This document shows, piece by piece, positions 35,816 to 46,900 of a DNA stretch of 64,000 nucleotides. This DNA comes from Ectocarpus siliculosus (Eukaryota; Sar; Phaeophyceae; Ectocarpales; Ectocarpaceae): positions 1,717,763 through 1,781,762 of the forward strand of contig FN649749.1 of assembly GCA_000310025.1 (NCBI GenBank), read 5' to 3'. A model generated the notes under the pieces. It was not told the DNA's origin. It saw only the letters and a list, made by a program, of their open reading frames with translations, and did no database searches. The position numbers and the translations under genes were made by a program. How positions within the stretch are numbered: position 1 is the stretch's first letter; each line of letters opens with the position of its first letter.

Positions 35816-37406
35816 GATGCTTGCCAACTAGACACCAACAAGATCGGTGGAGAGGAATGGTGACGGGCACGCTATCGGCCGATACGATAGTGGAAACCGG
35901 TTTGAGCAATGCTTACGGTATGCTGAAGACATGATCGAGCAGACAGACGTCATTGGCAAGCGATACCGATTATATCTCTCTGCATAAAACTTGATTTCAA
36001 GCTGTGACCGCTTCGTCGTAGTTGAGGTGCTTTGAAACAGGGAACATTGAAGGCATCAAACAAGATAAGGGGGAACGAGTTGACCATGACTAAAGATTAA
36101 CACCAATGTACCACGAGTAGGGGGACGAAACCAATGCGGTCACGCAGAATATGCACGGTCACCGCGAAAACGTCCAAGTCGCGACCTTTTGCAGTAAGCC
36201 TGCATGTACGAGTTCGATTCAGCCAGAAGCACTTCGCCTGCTACGCCTGGACTCCTCAATGTCGTGACCAGAGGTTGGCGACTTTCGAGGTCGGCCTGAG
36301 AGCTGTGCTGTGCCTGATGTTGTGCCGCCGAACCTACTGATAACCCGACCTCGACAAAAGCCTATACTCTGTAGGGCCTGTCTGCCCCTCTTCATGATCC
36401 TCCGCCGGCTCCCCAATTTGAGGACTTTCCTTGCTCTCAGTCCTCTTTCGAGACACGCCCGCCAATACCGAGTGCAAGAAGGCCTGCGTGCGTTTGCATG
36501 TTTGATCACATGAGGGGAAACATCAACCGATACCGTTGACAAGAAACCGGGACTGCAGGTCTGGAGGGATGGGAAGAGACAAGGGGTCGGCGACGCGGAA
36601 TAGCGGGGTCAACGCGACCTCCGACTCAGCATCGTAGCCGCTCTCATGGCAATACATTATTATAGCATGATCATTTGCCGCCAAGCTAGCGTTGGTTCAA
36701 GCTCCAATCAACTTGCAGAACCAAGAAAACTCTGTTGGTCCCACAAATCAGCTCGAAACAAGACAACCTCGACATTGCTCAGGATTTGATACCCAGATTA
36801 TCTATCAACTCAACCATTGTATTTGTATCGAGGATATGTTTCTAGCATTACCAGCGATCCTCACCTGCGGGTTGTGCGGGGCATGCTGGTAAGGCGTAGA
36901 GTACAGAGGTTGCCGGGGGCTTGTATCGCGGAGCGTTTTGTCTGGCCGCGGAATCTCAGGTTGGGGTTTCAATGACCTGTTTCGCTCGTAGTTGTGCCAT
37001 TCGAGGTACCTGCCCGCCCGACAACCCCACCAAACAAGCGAACATCCACAAGGATCGGCGAAGCGTATTATAAAATTGAAAAATATTTCCAAAGCTGTAG
37101 AAATGGCTCGGGCAGATGGAAGCAAGGAAACGTTGGAGCGCACGGTATCGGCACACGTTTTTTTCGAAACGTTCTTGCCCATCACACTGGTGGAGCGGTG
37201 CTGACCCGACGCTCGTTATGTGTGTCTCGCATGAGAAGATATGCGAGAGCATCTCAAAGCTGAAACGCGAGACCCAATGAATTTTCGGCCCACCTCCTGC
37301 TTCCTTATCGCTGACAACGAAAAGTTCTTGGTGTAGCCTCTTCACCATTCACAGGTGGCCATCTCGCATGACGCGACACAACAAGGCTGCAATGAGCAAA
37401 ACCTAT
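35816..37406. other. Intergenic
   Basis: No gene is recognised between the converging ankyrin gene and the minus-strand frames from 37407. A 130-codon minus frame (36956-37348) could include a further 3' exon of the next gene but shows no motif. Confidence 0.35.
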
Positions 37407-39278
37407 TTACCTGGAAAAGGGCGTTCCCATAGACAGTCGATTACCTCCAACAACTTGTCCGGAACTTCCCGCAACCCCTCCCGGACTTCCTCCTCCCCAC
37501 GATTCTCCTATTCCTGCAACCGCTATAGCTTGTGCTGCTGATTCTCCGTCGTTTCCTGCGTCATGCACCCCTCCTCTCTGTCCCCCTCCTCTCTGTCCCC
37601 CTCCACCTCCCTCTTCTCGCCGCCGTCGGCACAGCCGTCCGTTGCAAAACTCTGGCTCTTCCTCCGAAGGATCTCGCACGTATAGCAGCACCTCGTTGGC
37701 GCTCCAGGGGACGCGGGGTTGTTTGGCTTCACCGCCGACGGAATCGCTGAATCCACCACCCCCTCTCTCGGAAAAATGCTCCTGAACGGCGGTGGTACCT
37801 AATTTTTGCCGACCAGGGTTGATCTGAATTGCGCTGGTAGAAGTGGCCTCCTTTTCTCGGCCGGGCCAAGAGAGCGATCTCCTGAGCGACAAGCTGCATA
37901 CGCCATCGATAACCCCACGGAGCGCGTCTTGAAGTTGTTGATCTCCGCCGGGCCTTCCGTGCAAGGCGGTTTCGGAAACTATTGCCCTCTCAATAGTAGT
38001 CGCAGACGACAGCCAGAGCGGCCCAGCGGATGCAGTCTTTCGACCAGCTGCGTCACCCGTGCTGGTGGACACATGTTCGGTTGTGTCACCGTGGGTATCG
38101 GCACTGGTACTCTGGGCATGGGCTCGGCCGAAGCTATCACGAGCAGTAGCAGTAACGCGTTGGTCGATGTCCGTGATTGTCCGGGACTGCTGCGGCGATG
38201 ACGACGGTGATCTGTTTTTGCTTGCCGGGGTGAAGTCCTTGAGACCAGTTGCAGGATGGTTTTCCTTCGACACGTTCGCCTCGTCTGAGCATGACACGTG
38301 TTGCCTTTCCCGCTGTTCTCCGTCGTGACCCATAGATTCTACTGACGCTGACAAATCGACATCGCATTCTTCTGTGGTGCCTGCTGCCCCTGCTGCCGGA
38401 TATTGTTCTAGCCCCGGTGACGCAGGCCGTACAATTCCCATGGAACATTTAGCACCAATTCCTTCGATTCGCAACTCGGCGTGGTCTGGTGTCGCCGCAC
38501 ACGTGTGATCGATCGGTGGTGGGCAGAGAAGGTTGCAAGGAATCCCGGCCAGCGGGAAGTACCACGGGGTACGATGGTGATGGTCAACAGGGGCGTTCCC
38601 TGTTGTCTGTGTCAACCTCCCTCTCGGACGGAATGCGCAGTGCTTCCCGACCACCACCGTAGACACCGCTATGGGCTGTACCACGGCTGAGTGCCCGGCG
38701 CACCTACGGGACGGCGAGAGTGGCCGAGGAGCCTCCCTCGGACATTCCTTAGTGCCACGCGATGCATGGGCTCGTCCCTCTTTTCCCTCGTCCGCGTTCT
38801 CTCCGTCGGGAGCCGTCGCCACCGAGTGTGCTAAACCCGTTGCCTTACCGACAGTTTCCAGCGAGCTAGCTGTGACATTTTCTGTATTTGCAGTCCCTCT
38901 AGTAGGTTTCTTCGCTCGTCCAACTGAGAAACGAGAGTCGCTCTCGAGGATCGGGTCGGCGGCAAGCTCACCATTTCTCGGTCCTCTCACCGGCCGTACC
39001 CCTACCGGCGTTTCGCCGCCCCACGCGTTGTCACCACACTCGCTCGGTCGTTGCAGGTGTGCTCGAAAGTACAGCAGACCGGCCGACTGTGGCCTTGACC
39101 CGCGCGTTGCGCCCGTTCGAGGCGCCGGCGGCTTTGCAGGGACAATACTTTGCCTGTGGAGAACGGCATCCACAGGGGACGGCAAAGAAGCAAGAATCAC
39201 GGCGTTGAAGCCGATATCGGTCCAACAGTGCGTACACAGCAATGGTCTACAATTTTCGGTGCCGTGTTTCACGCCCCG
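37407..39278 (-). CDS. Large disordered protein, exon
   Basis: An open frame of more than 620 codons. Immediately upstream is CACCCATGTAG, preceded by a pyrimidine-rich tract, a likely 3' splice site giving an exon that starts RGVKHGTENCRPLLC. At the other end the frame closes right after TTTTCCAG|GTAAAT, a good donor, so the stop is probably intronic and the true C-terminus lies further down. The first 40 residues look most protein-like (CTHCWTDIGFNAVILASL, with C-X2-C). The rest is Ser/Thr/Pro/Gly/Arg-rich and disordered, with a Gly-Gln-Arg run near the end from two copies of a 15-bp repeat. No domain is recognised. It is likely co-transcribed with the frame at 39412-40926. Confidence 0.5.
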   Translation of the reverse strand, partial: RGVKHGTENCRPLLCTHCWTDIGFNAVILASLPSPVDAVLHRQSIVPAKPPAPRTGATRGSRPQSAGLLYFRAHLQRPSECGDNAWGGETPVGVRPVRGPRNGELAADPILESDSRFSVGRAKKPTRGTANTENVTASSLETVGKATGLAHSVATAPDGENADEGKEGRAHASRGTKECPREAPRPLSPSRRCAGHSAVVQPIAVSTVVVGKHCAFRPRGRLTQTTGNAPVDHHHRTPWYFPLAGIPCNLLCPPPIDHTCAATPDHAELRIEGIGAKCSMGIVRPASPGLEQYPAAGAAGTTEECDVDLSASVESMGHDGEQRERQHVSCSDEANVSKENHPATGLKDFTPASKNRSPSSSPQQSRTITDIDQRVTATARDSFGRAHAQSTSADTHGDTTEHVSTSTGDAAGRKTASAGPLWLSSATTIERAIVSETALHGRPGGDQQLQDALRGVIDGVCSLSLRRSLSWPGREKEATSTSAIQINPGRQKLGTTAVQEHFSERGGGGFSDSVGGEAKQPRVPWSANEVLLYVRDPSEEEPEFCNGRLCRRRREEGGGGGQRGGGQRGGVHDAGNDGESAAQAIAVAGIGESWGGGSPGGVAGSSGQVVGGNRLSMGTPFSR

Positions 39279-39411
39279 CTACATGGGTGAAGAATGGCCG
39301 GGAAGGGTGGGGCACGGTGGAAAATATGGTGGACATGTTCAATCGCTGACTGTTTGCCGGCGTTCACGTAGGCCGTCGCGATTGACGGTGTGCAGCGCTG
39401 GCTAGTGCCCC

Positions 39412-40926
39412 CTACGTAGGAAACAAAAAAAAAACACCAATGAAGCATGACATGTTATTTGTGACAAATCTAGCGCAAGAAGCCCGCCGCACGGTATTTT
39501 CAATGCGCCTCGCAGTACAACGACGCGTGGCCCACCTCGAGGATACTAAAGCACCGCGAGGTCGAGTTGACAACGCATTTGTCGTCGCAGCGTGATGACA
39601 CCCTCTCGGTGCAGAGCGTGGAGGACTTGAACGAACTCCGCGGTCACGGTCGATGGTGGGACGCTCTTCTATGACGCTAACATCAGAATGTCCACCCGCC
39701 GCTATTGGATTGCTTTCAACAACATCGGATGACCCTTGTTTTGCCTTCGACAGCTTGCTTTGCCAAGAGGGACAAGCCCTTGCCCAGACCGCCACGACCG
39801 ACAAAGGCTGCGGCACTCGAACTGCCGTTCCCGGCGTTGATGCCGCTGATGCCCGTGCGCTATTCCCTCTCTTGGTGGCAACGGTGGCTGGTGCTCTTCT
39901 TCTTCTCCTTTCTGGTACCGGGATATTGTCAGCACTATCAGGTGCTGCTTGCGATGGCCAACAAGGGTCTCGTCCGTGAGACGGCCGCCGGGGGCTGTTG
40001 CACGGGTCCAGGGTTCGGTTGATAGCGGGTGGGTTCAAGATCTTCCAACCCGCCGAGGAAACGTCGTCCACACGAGGGAACAGTTCCTCACGGGAAACAA
40101 CCGCCCGCGGCATAGCCAAGCGCGAGCAATCCGGAGGCGCTCCTTTCCTCCCTTCGCCGCCTTCCTTCGGCCCTTGTCCTGCGCCTCGATCCCTGCCAGG
40201 CGCAACCGTGAGGGGTTCCATGCAACCTTCTTCGCGGGCAACGTATGTAATATTCCCTCCGGCGGTCCAGGCGGTGCTTCGTCTATCCCATGCTCGTCTG
40301 ATCGGCTCTCGCTTGCAGGCTGGAGCCGCATCGGCAACGGCCGTGCTATGATGCTTGCACCCCGTTACGGCTATCGGATTGGTGCCAAGGAAGCAGCCGT
40401 CCTCGGCCGTTCCGCAAGGCTCCTGTGCCCATTCCTGATGTCGCATACCCCACTTCTCTGATCGCACGAAGACTGTTGTGCCACTTGCAGAACTAGTAGA
40501 ATAGTCTCTGACTTTCTTGTTCACTTCTGCGGAGCTATCCTGCTTGTTGATTCCGGCATCTTGTGTGGATGGCAACGAACATGCGGACAAGGGTACTTGC
40601 TCCTGCCGAGCGACCTCTGTGCATTTCTTCATCGCATTTACCTCACCATGATGCCCTTGGCACAGATCAGTGCTCCGGATGGTTGTGCCGTTGCTATTTG
40701 TGATGATGTTGCGCCGAGCTACGCTGTCTCCTCCACGCGAAGCTGGTGGCCCAACCGCGGTACAGGCCGTTGCCGTGCGCGGCGACTTCGCAGCGATCGA
40801 AGTCGCATTCAAGCTAGCGCCGGGATCCAGCTTCCTCCCTGTTCGGGGGCGTGGAAAAAATGCGTTTTCTCCGACGAGTCCTTTCAAAATATATCGTTTT
40901 GCTGATACAGAAGAGACCCAAGGCAT
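39412..40926 (-). CDS. Large disordered protein, upstream exon or gene
   Basis: A 504-codon frame beginning with an ATG (MPWVSSVSAKRYILKGLVGE) and lying 130 bp upstream of the next long minus-strand frame. The length without a stop at this base composition is unlikely by chance. The product is Ser/Thr/Arg/Pro-rich with many Cys but no recognised domain. A strong acceptor (TTTGTTTCCTACGTAG) ends the frame at 39412, so the coding part should stop before it; TCGAG|GTGGGC near 39535 is one possible donor. I infer, but cannot prove, that this and 37407-39278 are neighbouring exons. Confidence 0.45.
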   Translation of the reverse strand: MPWVSSVSAKRYILKGLVGENAFFPRPRTGRKLDPGASLNATSIAAKSPRTATACTAVGPPASRGGDSVARRNIITNSNGTTIRSTDLCQGHHGEVNAMKKCTEVARQEQVPLSACSLPSTQDAGINKQDSSAEVNKKVRDYSTSSASGTTVFVRSEKWGMRHQEWAQEPCGTAEDGCFLGTNPIAVTGCKHHSTAVADAAPACKREPIRRAWDRRSTAWTAGGNITYVAREEGCMEPLTVAPGRDRGAGQGPKEGGEGRKGAPPDCSRLAMPRAVVSREELFPRVDDVSSAGWKILNPPAINRTLDPCNSPRRPSHGRDPCWPSQAAPDSADNIPVPERRRRRAPATVATKRGNSARASAASTPGTAVRVPQPLSVVAVWARACPSWQSKLSKAKQGSSDVVESNPIAAGGHSDVSVIEERPTIDRDRGVRSSPPRSAPRGCHHAATTNALSTRPRGALVSSRWATRRCTARRIENTVRRASCARFVTNNMSCFIGVFFLFPT

Positions 40927-41491
40927 ATTGGTCTAGTACGAACGGTTCTGACCAGTACCACTCGTGATAAAGCTTCCACAAACCATCTGAATAAAACTCA
41001 TTAGGCACCTACAGTAGCCAGACCTGAATCTGAGCCAGCTATGAAGAGTGCTATTTTCTTTGCCATCTCGAAATTCTTCAGCAGTTTGTGCTCCGGTGGT
41101 GGGCAGCTTGGGGCGACCTGTAGTAGTAATTTCGCGGCACACACACAACACTTCACAAGGCCGTGTTGCAGCAATGAGGCACACACAGATCCTATGGTGG
41201 CGCTGTCAATCAAGGAGACAATTGGTATACACGTCCCCGTTATTCGCTCGCTTGGATTCAGCGTGAACGCACACGGTCAGCCACCATTCATCTTGCAAAT
41301 ACACTGCACATAGGCCTAGACACATCGAAGTGGCACATTCAACGCATCTAGTGTCTTGAGAGGTGCCTTCTTACACTGGAACAGCCTCTCTTCACAGTAT
41401 TACGTCTCATGCATACAGTCTACATATACATGACGGTCATCGCCCGTCAAGCAGCGTAGGATAGAACAGCAAATAACTGGTTCGTACACAC

Positions 41492-41845
41492 CTGTTTCGC
41501 CGGGCGAACACGGGCGATAGGAGTTTCCACGCTTCCACATGACAGTCCGGCCTGATCGATGGGGGTGCCGTTGGGTGACGGAGCCCGGTCTTTGACCCGA
41601 TTCCGGGAAGATGGTGATTGCCTGGTCGAAGACGTATGCAGGGAACTGGTGGTCGACGTATGCATAGGAAAGTGGATTGCCCTCGCTGGCTCATCGGCAA
41701 TCCACGGGCCGACGGTCACAGAAGAAGTAGCGACAGACCACGTCTCATCATCTTGTTCACGCGACTGCTGCTGTGGGCGGCTGCGGCAAGGCTTCGACCA
41801 ATCGGAAGCAGCTCCAACCTTCCTACCGATCTGCATATCTGTCAT
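41492..41845 (-). CDS. Hypothetical exon
   Basis: A minus-strand frame with in-frame ATGs near 41845 and 41836 ends at a good donor, AAACAG|GTGTGT, at 41492. It encodes a Ser/Thr-rich peptide (MTDMQIGRKVGAASDWSK onward) with no known motif. Position and strand suit a 5' exon of the gene holding the two long frames downstream. The phase (0) was not matched to a specific acceptor. Confidence 0.3.
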
Positions 41846-41894
41846 GGAAAGCACACGTTGTCGACTTCACACTTGCTTGGCACATGTAAATAAA

Positions 41895-41924
41895 TGTGCA
41901 TGTGCATGTGCATGTGCATGTGCA
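41895..41924. repeat. TGTGCA hexanucleotide microsatellite
   Basis: Five uninterrupted TGTGCA units. Confidence 0.95.
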
Positions 41925-42240
41925 TGTATGTGCTTCTAGTTGTGTGCATTTATGATCCATACAATGCCGCAGCAGCAGGCCCCCCACGCCTTCAGCATGG
42001 AAATGGTGCTTCTTCTTTTGAATACAGAACAAACCACGCATGAAATTGAAATCGAGAGCCTGTCTGACACTGCTGCTGCAAAGACCGCTGACGTCTCCCT
42101 GACTGCCCTGAATGCGGCGCAATTTGCTGGTGTTCCCGCTCGGAGAGAATTTGAATTTGATTTTTTTTTTTGGAGTCTGCATTTTTTCTTTTTTTTTTTT
42201 GTCTTCACTTCAAATCAGCGCTCATAGCACCAGCAGTGCC

Positions 42241-42524
42241 GTTTACTCCAACTCGTGGTCACACAGAAGAGCCCCTCTCTATCCTCCCTTCCTGCGGTAC
42301 TTTGCCTTCGATTTTTAATGCGAGAAGAGTTCAGCACTCTCTTCCCTCTGTGTACACACGAACTATAGCGCTATCCACTACATTGATTGTAGGCCAGAAG
42401 CGGAAGCGAGAGAAAAACTCACTTTTAGCAAGAAAAAAAGCTCGCTTACGCCGGGATTCGAACCCCTGACTTGACCTCTAGAAGGTTTCGAGGATACCAA
42501 CTAGACCACCGGGGCGACCGGTAG
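42241..42524 (-). mobile_element. tRNA-derived SINE, copy 2
   Basis: Read on the minus strand it starts CTACCGGTCGCCCCGGTGG, has the A-box-like TGGTCTAGTTGG and an intact B-box core GGTTCGAATCC, then the same body blocks as copy 1 (AAAATCGAAGGCAAAGT, GTTGGAGTAAAC). The two copies align end to end with scattered substitutions and small indels. The shared CTACCGG start marks the 5' edge. The 3' side is followed by A/T-rich sequence, including runs of A and T near 42160-42200. The better B box suggests this copy is closer to the active master. Confidence 0.75.
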
Positions 42525-42910
42525 TCTGCTTGGGCTACTGTGAGTCTCGGCCGCACCTCCATGGTCTTACCTGGCGCTCAAAGGCTAAACCAATCAGAGA
42601 CCTGTATTTTGCATCGAGAACCAAAAAAGTACGGCCTCCGTGTGAGTGTTCCCATAAGGCTAAGCCAATGAAATGAGCAGTGGAATTGGGGGGGCAGATT
42701 GGTTCGCAACTGCAGTGGAGGGGGCGCAGGCGGCGACGCCGTGGAACCTCTCGGCTCTCGGCTGCTCGGCTGCACGCACTTTGACTTGTACTCCGCTCCA
42801 TAGAAGTGCTACAGAGCCAAGAAAGGGCAACCAGGAGACCAGTGCATACAACAAACAGAGAGGGTGCCTATGGTGTGGTACACGGCGATGGGAGATCAGA
42901 TACAAGCGTA
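42525..42910. repeat. Region with a segment shared with 52850-52910
   Basis: On the minus strand, GCCAGGTAAGACCATGG followed by TGCGGCCGA (about 42546-42575) recurs on the plus strand at about 52863-52893. Here it lies between two CCAAT-containing direct repeats (AGGCTAAACCAATCAGAG and AGGCTAAGCCAATGAAAT) and the SINE. This looks like the edge of another dispersed element. Confidence 0.45.
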
Positions 42911-43754
42911 GGCGGCGGGCGCGTCGGTCCGTGGGAAGGGGAGTAGACCGATCGAGCGCACAACTCTGGCGGGGTCGCTCGCACCCGACCGGAGAGCGCA
43001 ACCAACAAGCAGCGGCGAGTGGCCGAAGAAAGGGTCAACAGACAAGCGTGGTCAGGCGTCTGCGAGTGATGGTGGAGCGCGTCGTCGCAACACCCAGCTA
43101 CTTCTGGAGGAGGATGGTGATGACGTGGCCGGCCATCAACAGGGGCCTGCAGCAGCGGCGGTGCCCGACGTGAGATATCCTCTGCTACGTACAGTAGACG
43201 CAGTCAAGGTTGCAGTTCCTGGTACTGGCTTGTCAGCCGTACTGACTGTCCCCGTGGTTGCTGGTGCTGCCTTCTTGTACCCATAGATATTGCTGCTGCT
43301 GCTGTTTCTTTCTTGCAAACAAAATTGTTCATTATTATCAGCGTATATGACAGCAGTACTGCCGCCGTACTTGCACTGCTGCTGCTGTATCCATGCAAGG
43401 AATCTACTGCTGTAGACTACTGCTGTACACGCATCTCTGCCATGTGAACCGCCGTGCCTGTACTTCAACAAAGATACCAAGGCCGTCTTGCTGCTGTCCT
43501 CAATTATGTTGACCGTCCAACGCTTGTTTCGCTGTCTCTGCTGTGCACTACAATCTGCTGTACATGCACCCGGCGCTGTATTTTCGTAGAGGCAAATATC
43601 GTTATTGATGCACAATTTTCAGTGTCGTAAGTATTATAGACCGTGCGCAGAACATGGCACCAAATTCCACACCCCCTTTGAGACGATTCGAAGCGCGTTT
43701 CTCCGTGATGGAGATCAGCGTTTCGAGACATTGGAGACACGGTTTCTTGTTTAG
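42911..43754. other. Intergenic
   Basis: No supported gene. CTACTGCTGTAG-type motifs are dense (43180-43430), including two within 26 bp at 43403-43428. Confidence 0.4.
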
Positions 43755-43935
43755 GGCCGTTTTATACATTCCAAATTTTTGTTCAAATGTACAAATATTC
43801 CGAAAATCTGGACATTGTACGGAGGCGTTTGTCCAAATATATTAAAAAAATCCGGAACGAACCTGGGCCCGAAAATTTGTACCCACTAGCTTCCAAATTT
43901 CCAAAAAATGTCCAAATTTTCCAGCATACTGGCGG
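43755..43935 (+). repeat. AT-rich dispersed repeat, copy 1
   Basis: Begins GCCGTTTTATACATTCCAAA and continues with recurring TCCAAAT and CCAAATTT words. The same end, GGCGTTTTATACATTCCAAA, occurs inverted at 49975, followed by similar words. No coding potential. Confidence 0.6.
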
Positions 43936-46900
43936 CATCGGTCCTACAACCCCCTGTCAAGGGTGCCACAGGCCGTACCACAAGGGCTAGACAACAGCAG
44001 ATCTAGCTGAGATGTTGTCTGAGTTATGGCGGACGGCAGCAAACGTGGTGAGACTCCTGTTGCGGTGTTTTTTTCTCGACGGGGCAGCGCGCGCCTGCCC
44101 ATGTCCGATCGAGAGGAAATAATGCTCCTGACGAGGTGCACCTAGCAGCTATCTCACCACGACAGCAGGGCTGAGCACAGGGGTGGTCATGTCGATGCTC
44201 GGTCATGGCCTTGTTCCCAAGACGCAGCAGACTGCTGTCGTGCCGCGGCGCCTAAATGGGGACGAGCAAATACTTCCGTGCTTCCTTGCGGACATCTGTA
44301 GGCGGCGACACTCTCGAGGATGGAGGTACGCATCGATGAACGAGTACGCGTTCAACTGGAGCCGCTGGCACATACCCTGAGCACAAGGACGAGTCTACCA
44401 GGCAAGGGGGAAGAGATGGGAGGCAGACGGGCATGCCCTGTTCGTCTCCAGTAACCCGTTTGCACTTTGGTTCCCCGCCCTCTGCTATTATTCTACTGCT
44501 GCAGTGACCCGCTCTTTTTCCTGTCTTGTGCCGTGGTGAACCGATGCGCATATCTGCTCCTGTTTATGCATACACCATGCATCCATCCTTTGAATATCCG
44601 CCCGCTGTCACGCTGGCTGGAAATTGCAACCTCTTCTACTGAGGCTCAACCTTTGTACAAGTACCTGGGTCCATCAGTTTTTCGGTGTCTTACTGCTGTA
44701 GTTCTTTTAGACTCCATGTGTTTCTGTATTCGGTGTTGTTGCTCATCGAACACGGCTGGCTGCTGTGCTGTGGCATCGCATCATGTGCAGGAACATGCGA
44801 CGGCATTGGCGCGCTGTCGAAGATTCGTGCGCCCTGCCTACTTGTTGTGGCGGATATGGTCGAGAGCTTCATACTTCGATCTCACCGTGCGATTGACTTT
44901 GCGGAGGAGCTGACCTTCGTGTCCCGTGGCACCAACGACGAAACCGTTCTATGCACGCCTAGCCGGCGGACCTACTGCTGCTTGCTGTGGAGGTATGTGC
45001 GGCATCTACACACACTGATGTGACGCCTCTTCAGCCAACTGCTGTCAGCGTTGCTGTAAACGAACGCGTGAAATTGCCCGTAACAGCAGCAAAAGGGTCA
45101 GTTGGGTCTGTATTGGCGTGGGCACAGCACCAGCAGTATCGTAGCGTTCGTTTGCGGCGATGTACTGTAGATTCGAACCACGCCACTGGTTGTAGATCTA
45201 GATCGCTCCTGGACTGCTTGTAGCCCGTTGAGTCGACTCCAGAGGCGGAGCTTGCGTTGGAGCTGCAACCTAGGTAGGGGTGAAAGTATTGCGTGTTTCG
45301 GCAAACCCTGTGGAGCATTGTCGGAAGGAAGGGGTTTGAAGCAGACAACCAACTTGAGACAACCGTCCTCTTTAGCAACGCCGTTTTAGCGCTGACTCGA
45401 TTGGACATGAAACGCTTTTTTGGGCGCGGGTTTCCCACTCATTTTTCAATGGCAGTCTTTCTGTGCGTGTATTTATTTTTCCTTGATATCCTACCTGAAG
45501 TACACATTTCAGGGACAGCGTGCATATTGGCGACCTGATCGATGGTTGGGACTGCCTGAAGCAACTGCCAACAAATCCGCAACTTGGACCAAACGAAATG
45601 TCCTGGCCGTGGTGTCTGTGGAAGCGAGTACATGAGTGACACAGGTTGACTTAGGTACCCCGTCCGGAACCCAATTTGTTTCGCGGTGTTTCGGTACTGG
45701 TTTGTGCTGTTTAATTTGACTCGTAGGTTATCTTTCGACCTGAGTCACAAACCCAAAGAAGTTGAGAATTCAATATTGTCTGCAAGGGCTTCAACCCTTC
45801 CCTTCCAACACCCTAGACCCACCTACAACAACAGATACCGGCTATTCCCGCGTGTGCCTCCCGAAACCGTCTATCGAAAAAAAGGCCGAAAACACCGCGG
45901 GGTTTCCATTCGGGATTTGGTATAAGTACCTGGTACTACTTCGAGTAACGTATGGTGCAGGACATGAAGTGGGACGAGGGGTGCTTCCCGAGACGCTACG
46001 CTAACTGAAGAGAAACAGTAACAACGAGGCGTCGCCGTCATCCCCCCAACCCTCTTCACCCACCCCTTACCCCAGCCGTGTGCCTCCTGCGAGTATTTAT
46101 TTTGTTATTGCGACATTAATTTGTTCGGGACAAATATTGATAATGCTCCTTTCGTGCGGTGGGTCCTGGGTTGTGAGTTGGATGCATGGCATCAGCTACC
46201 CGGAACCCAACTGTTGTGTTGTTATCTTGCCCCTGCGAATTTCGTCTTCATCTAATGCTTAAGGCGAGCATCCAACGATGCGTTGCCGACTAAACATCAA
46301 GAACACTGGCATGGATAAGCGAGCGGGGTCCGGCGAAGTCGACACGCCCATGACGATGACGATACTGCTTGACGAACAGCGTGGATACCGTCCGGACACA
46401 ACCTGGTCCGGGCTAGGAAATGATTTGGTCGGGCGGGCGGGGAATGTTGCGTGGACGTGCTGCCTCGAGGAGACTGTAGATTTGGGATCGTGGGCAGGGG
46501 GTAGAGGAGCCCTGGCTTGGGCTGGGTCGGTGACGGCGGAGGGCGACAGGAGCTTGTGTATTTGCTGTGCGGGGGGGGGTGCTGTTGTCTAGGTTGGGAC
46601 CAAGGGGGTCATCAGCGAGAGGGAGGCGGTGGACGAACGAGGGATTGTCGGGTTGGGTTGCGCCATTTCGACAAGCACACACTGGCCGCTACACGGACAA
46701 GGGCAGCGAGAACGTTTCGGTAGGCGGTCTTCCATTTGGAGTTGATTTTTGTTTGCTGTCTTCTTCATGGAGAGGTGCTGTGTAAGGTTTTCTTATGTCT
46801 AACACCAGCCCTCATCACAAAACGCTGAAGGTGTACGTGGCAGACAACTATCCCCCTGCGATGTGCGCTCGCAGCCTTTGCGCTTGGTGTCTTTGCTTGG

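Noticed and set aside
41823-42182. ORF with a Cys-Thr repeat (HTCTCTCTCTC)
   Set aside because: The repeat is the translation of the TGTGCA microsatellite at 41895-41924; no other evidence of coding.
42447-42524. A tRNA gene on the minus strand
   Set aside because: A and B boxes are present, but the anticodon arm and acceptor stem do not pair, and the sequence continues into a body shared with a second copy; it is a SINE head.
42555-42575. Resemblance of TCTTACCTGGC to the 5' end of U1 snRNA
   Set aside because: Only the splice-site-complementary core matches; the following sequence does not resemble U1 and the other copy has the same limited match.
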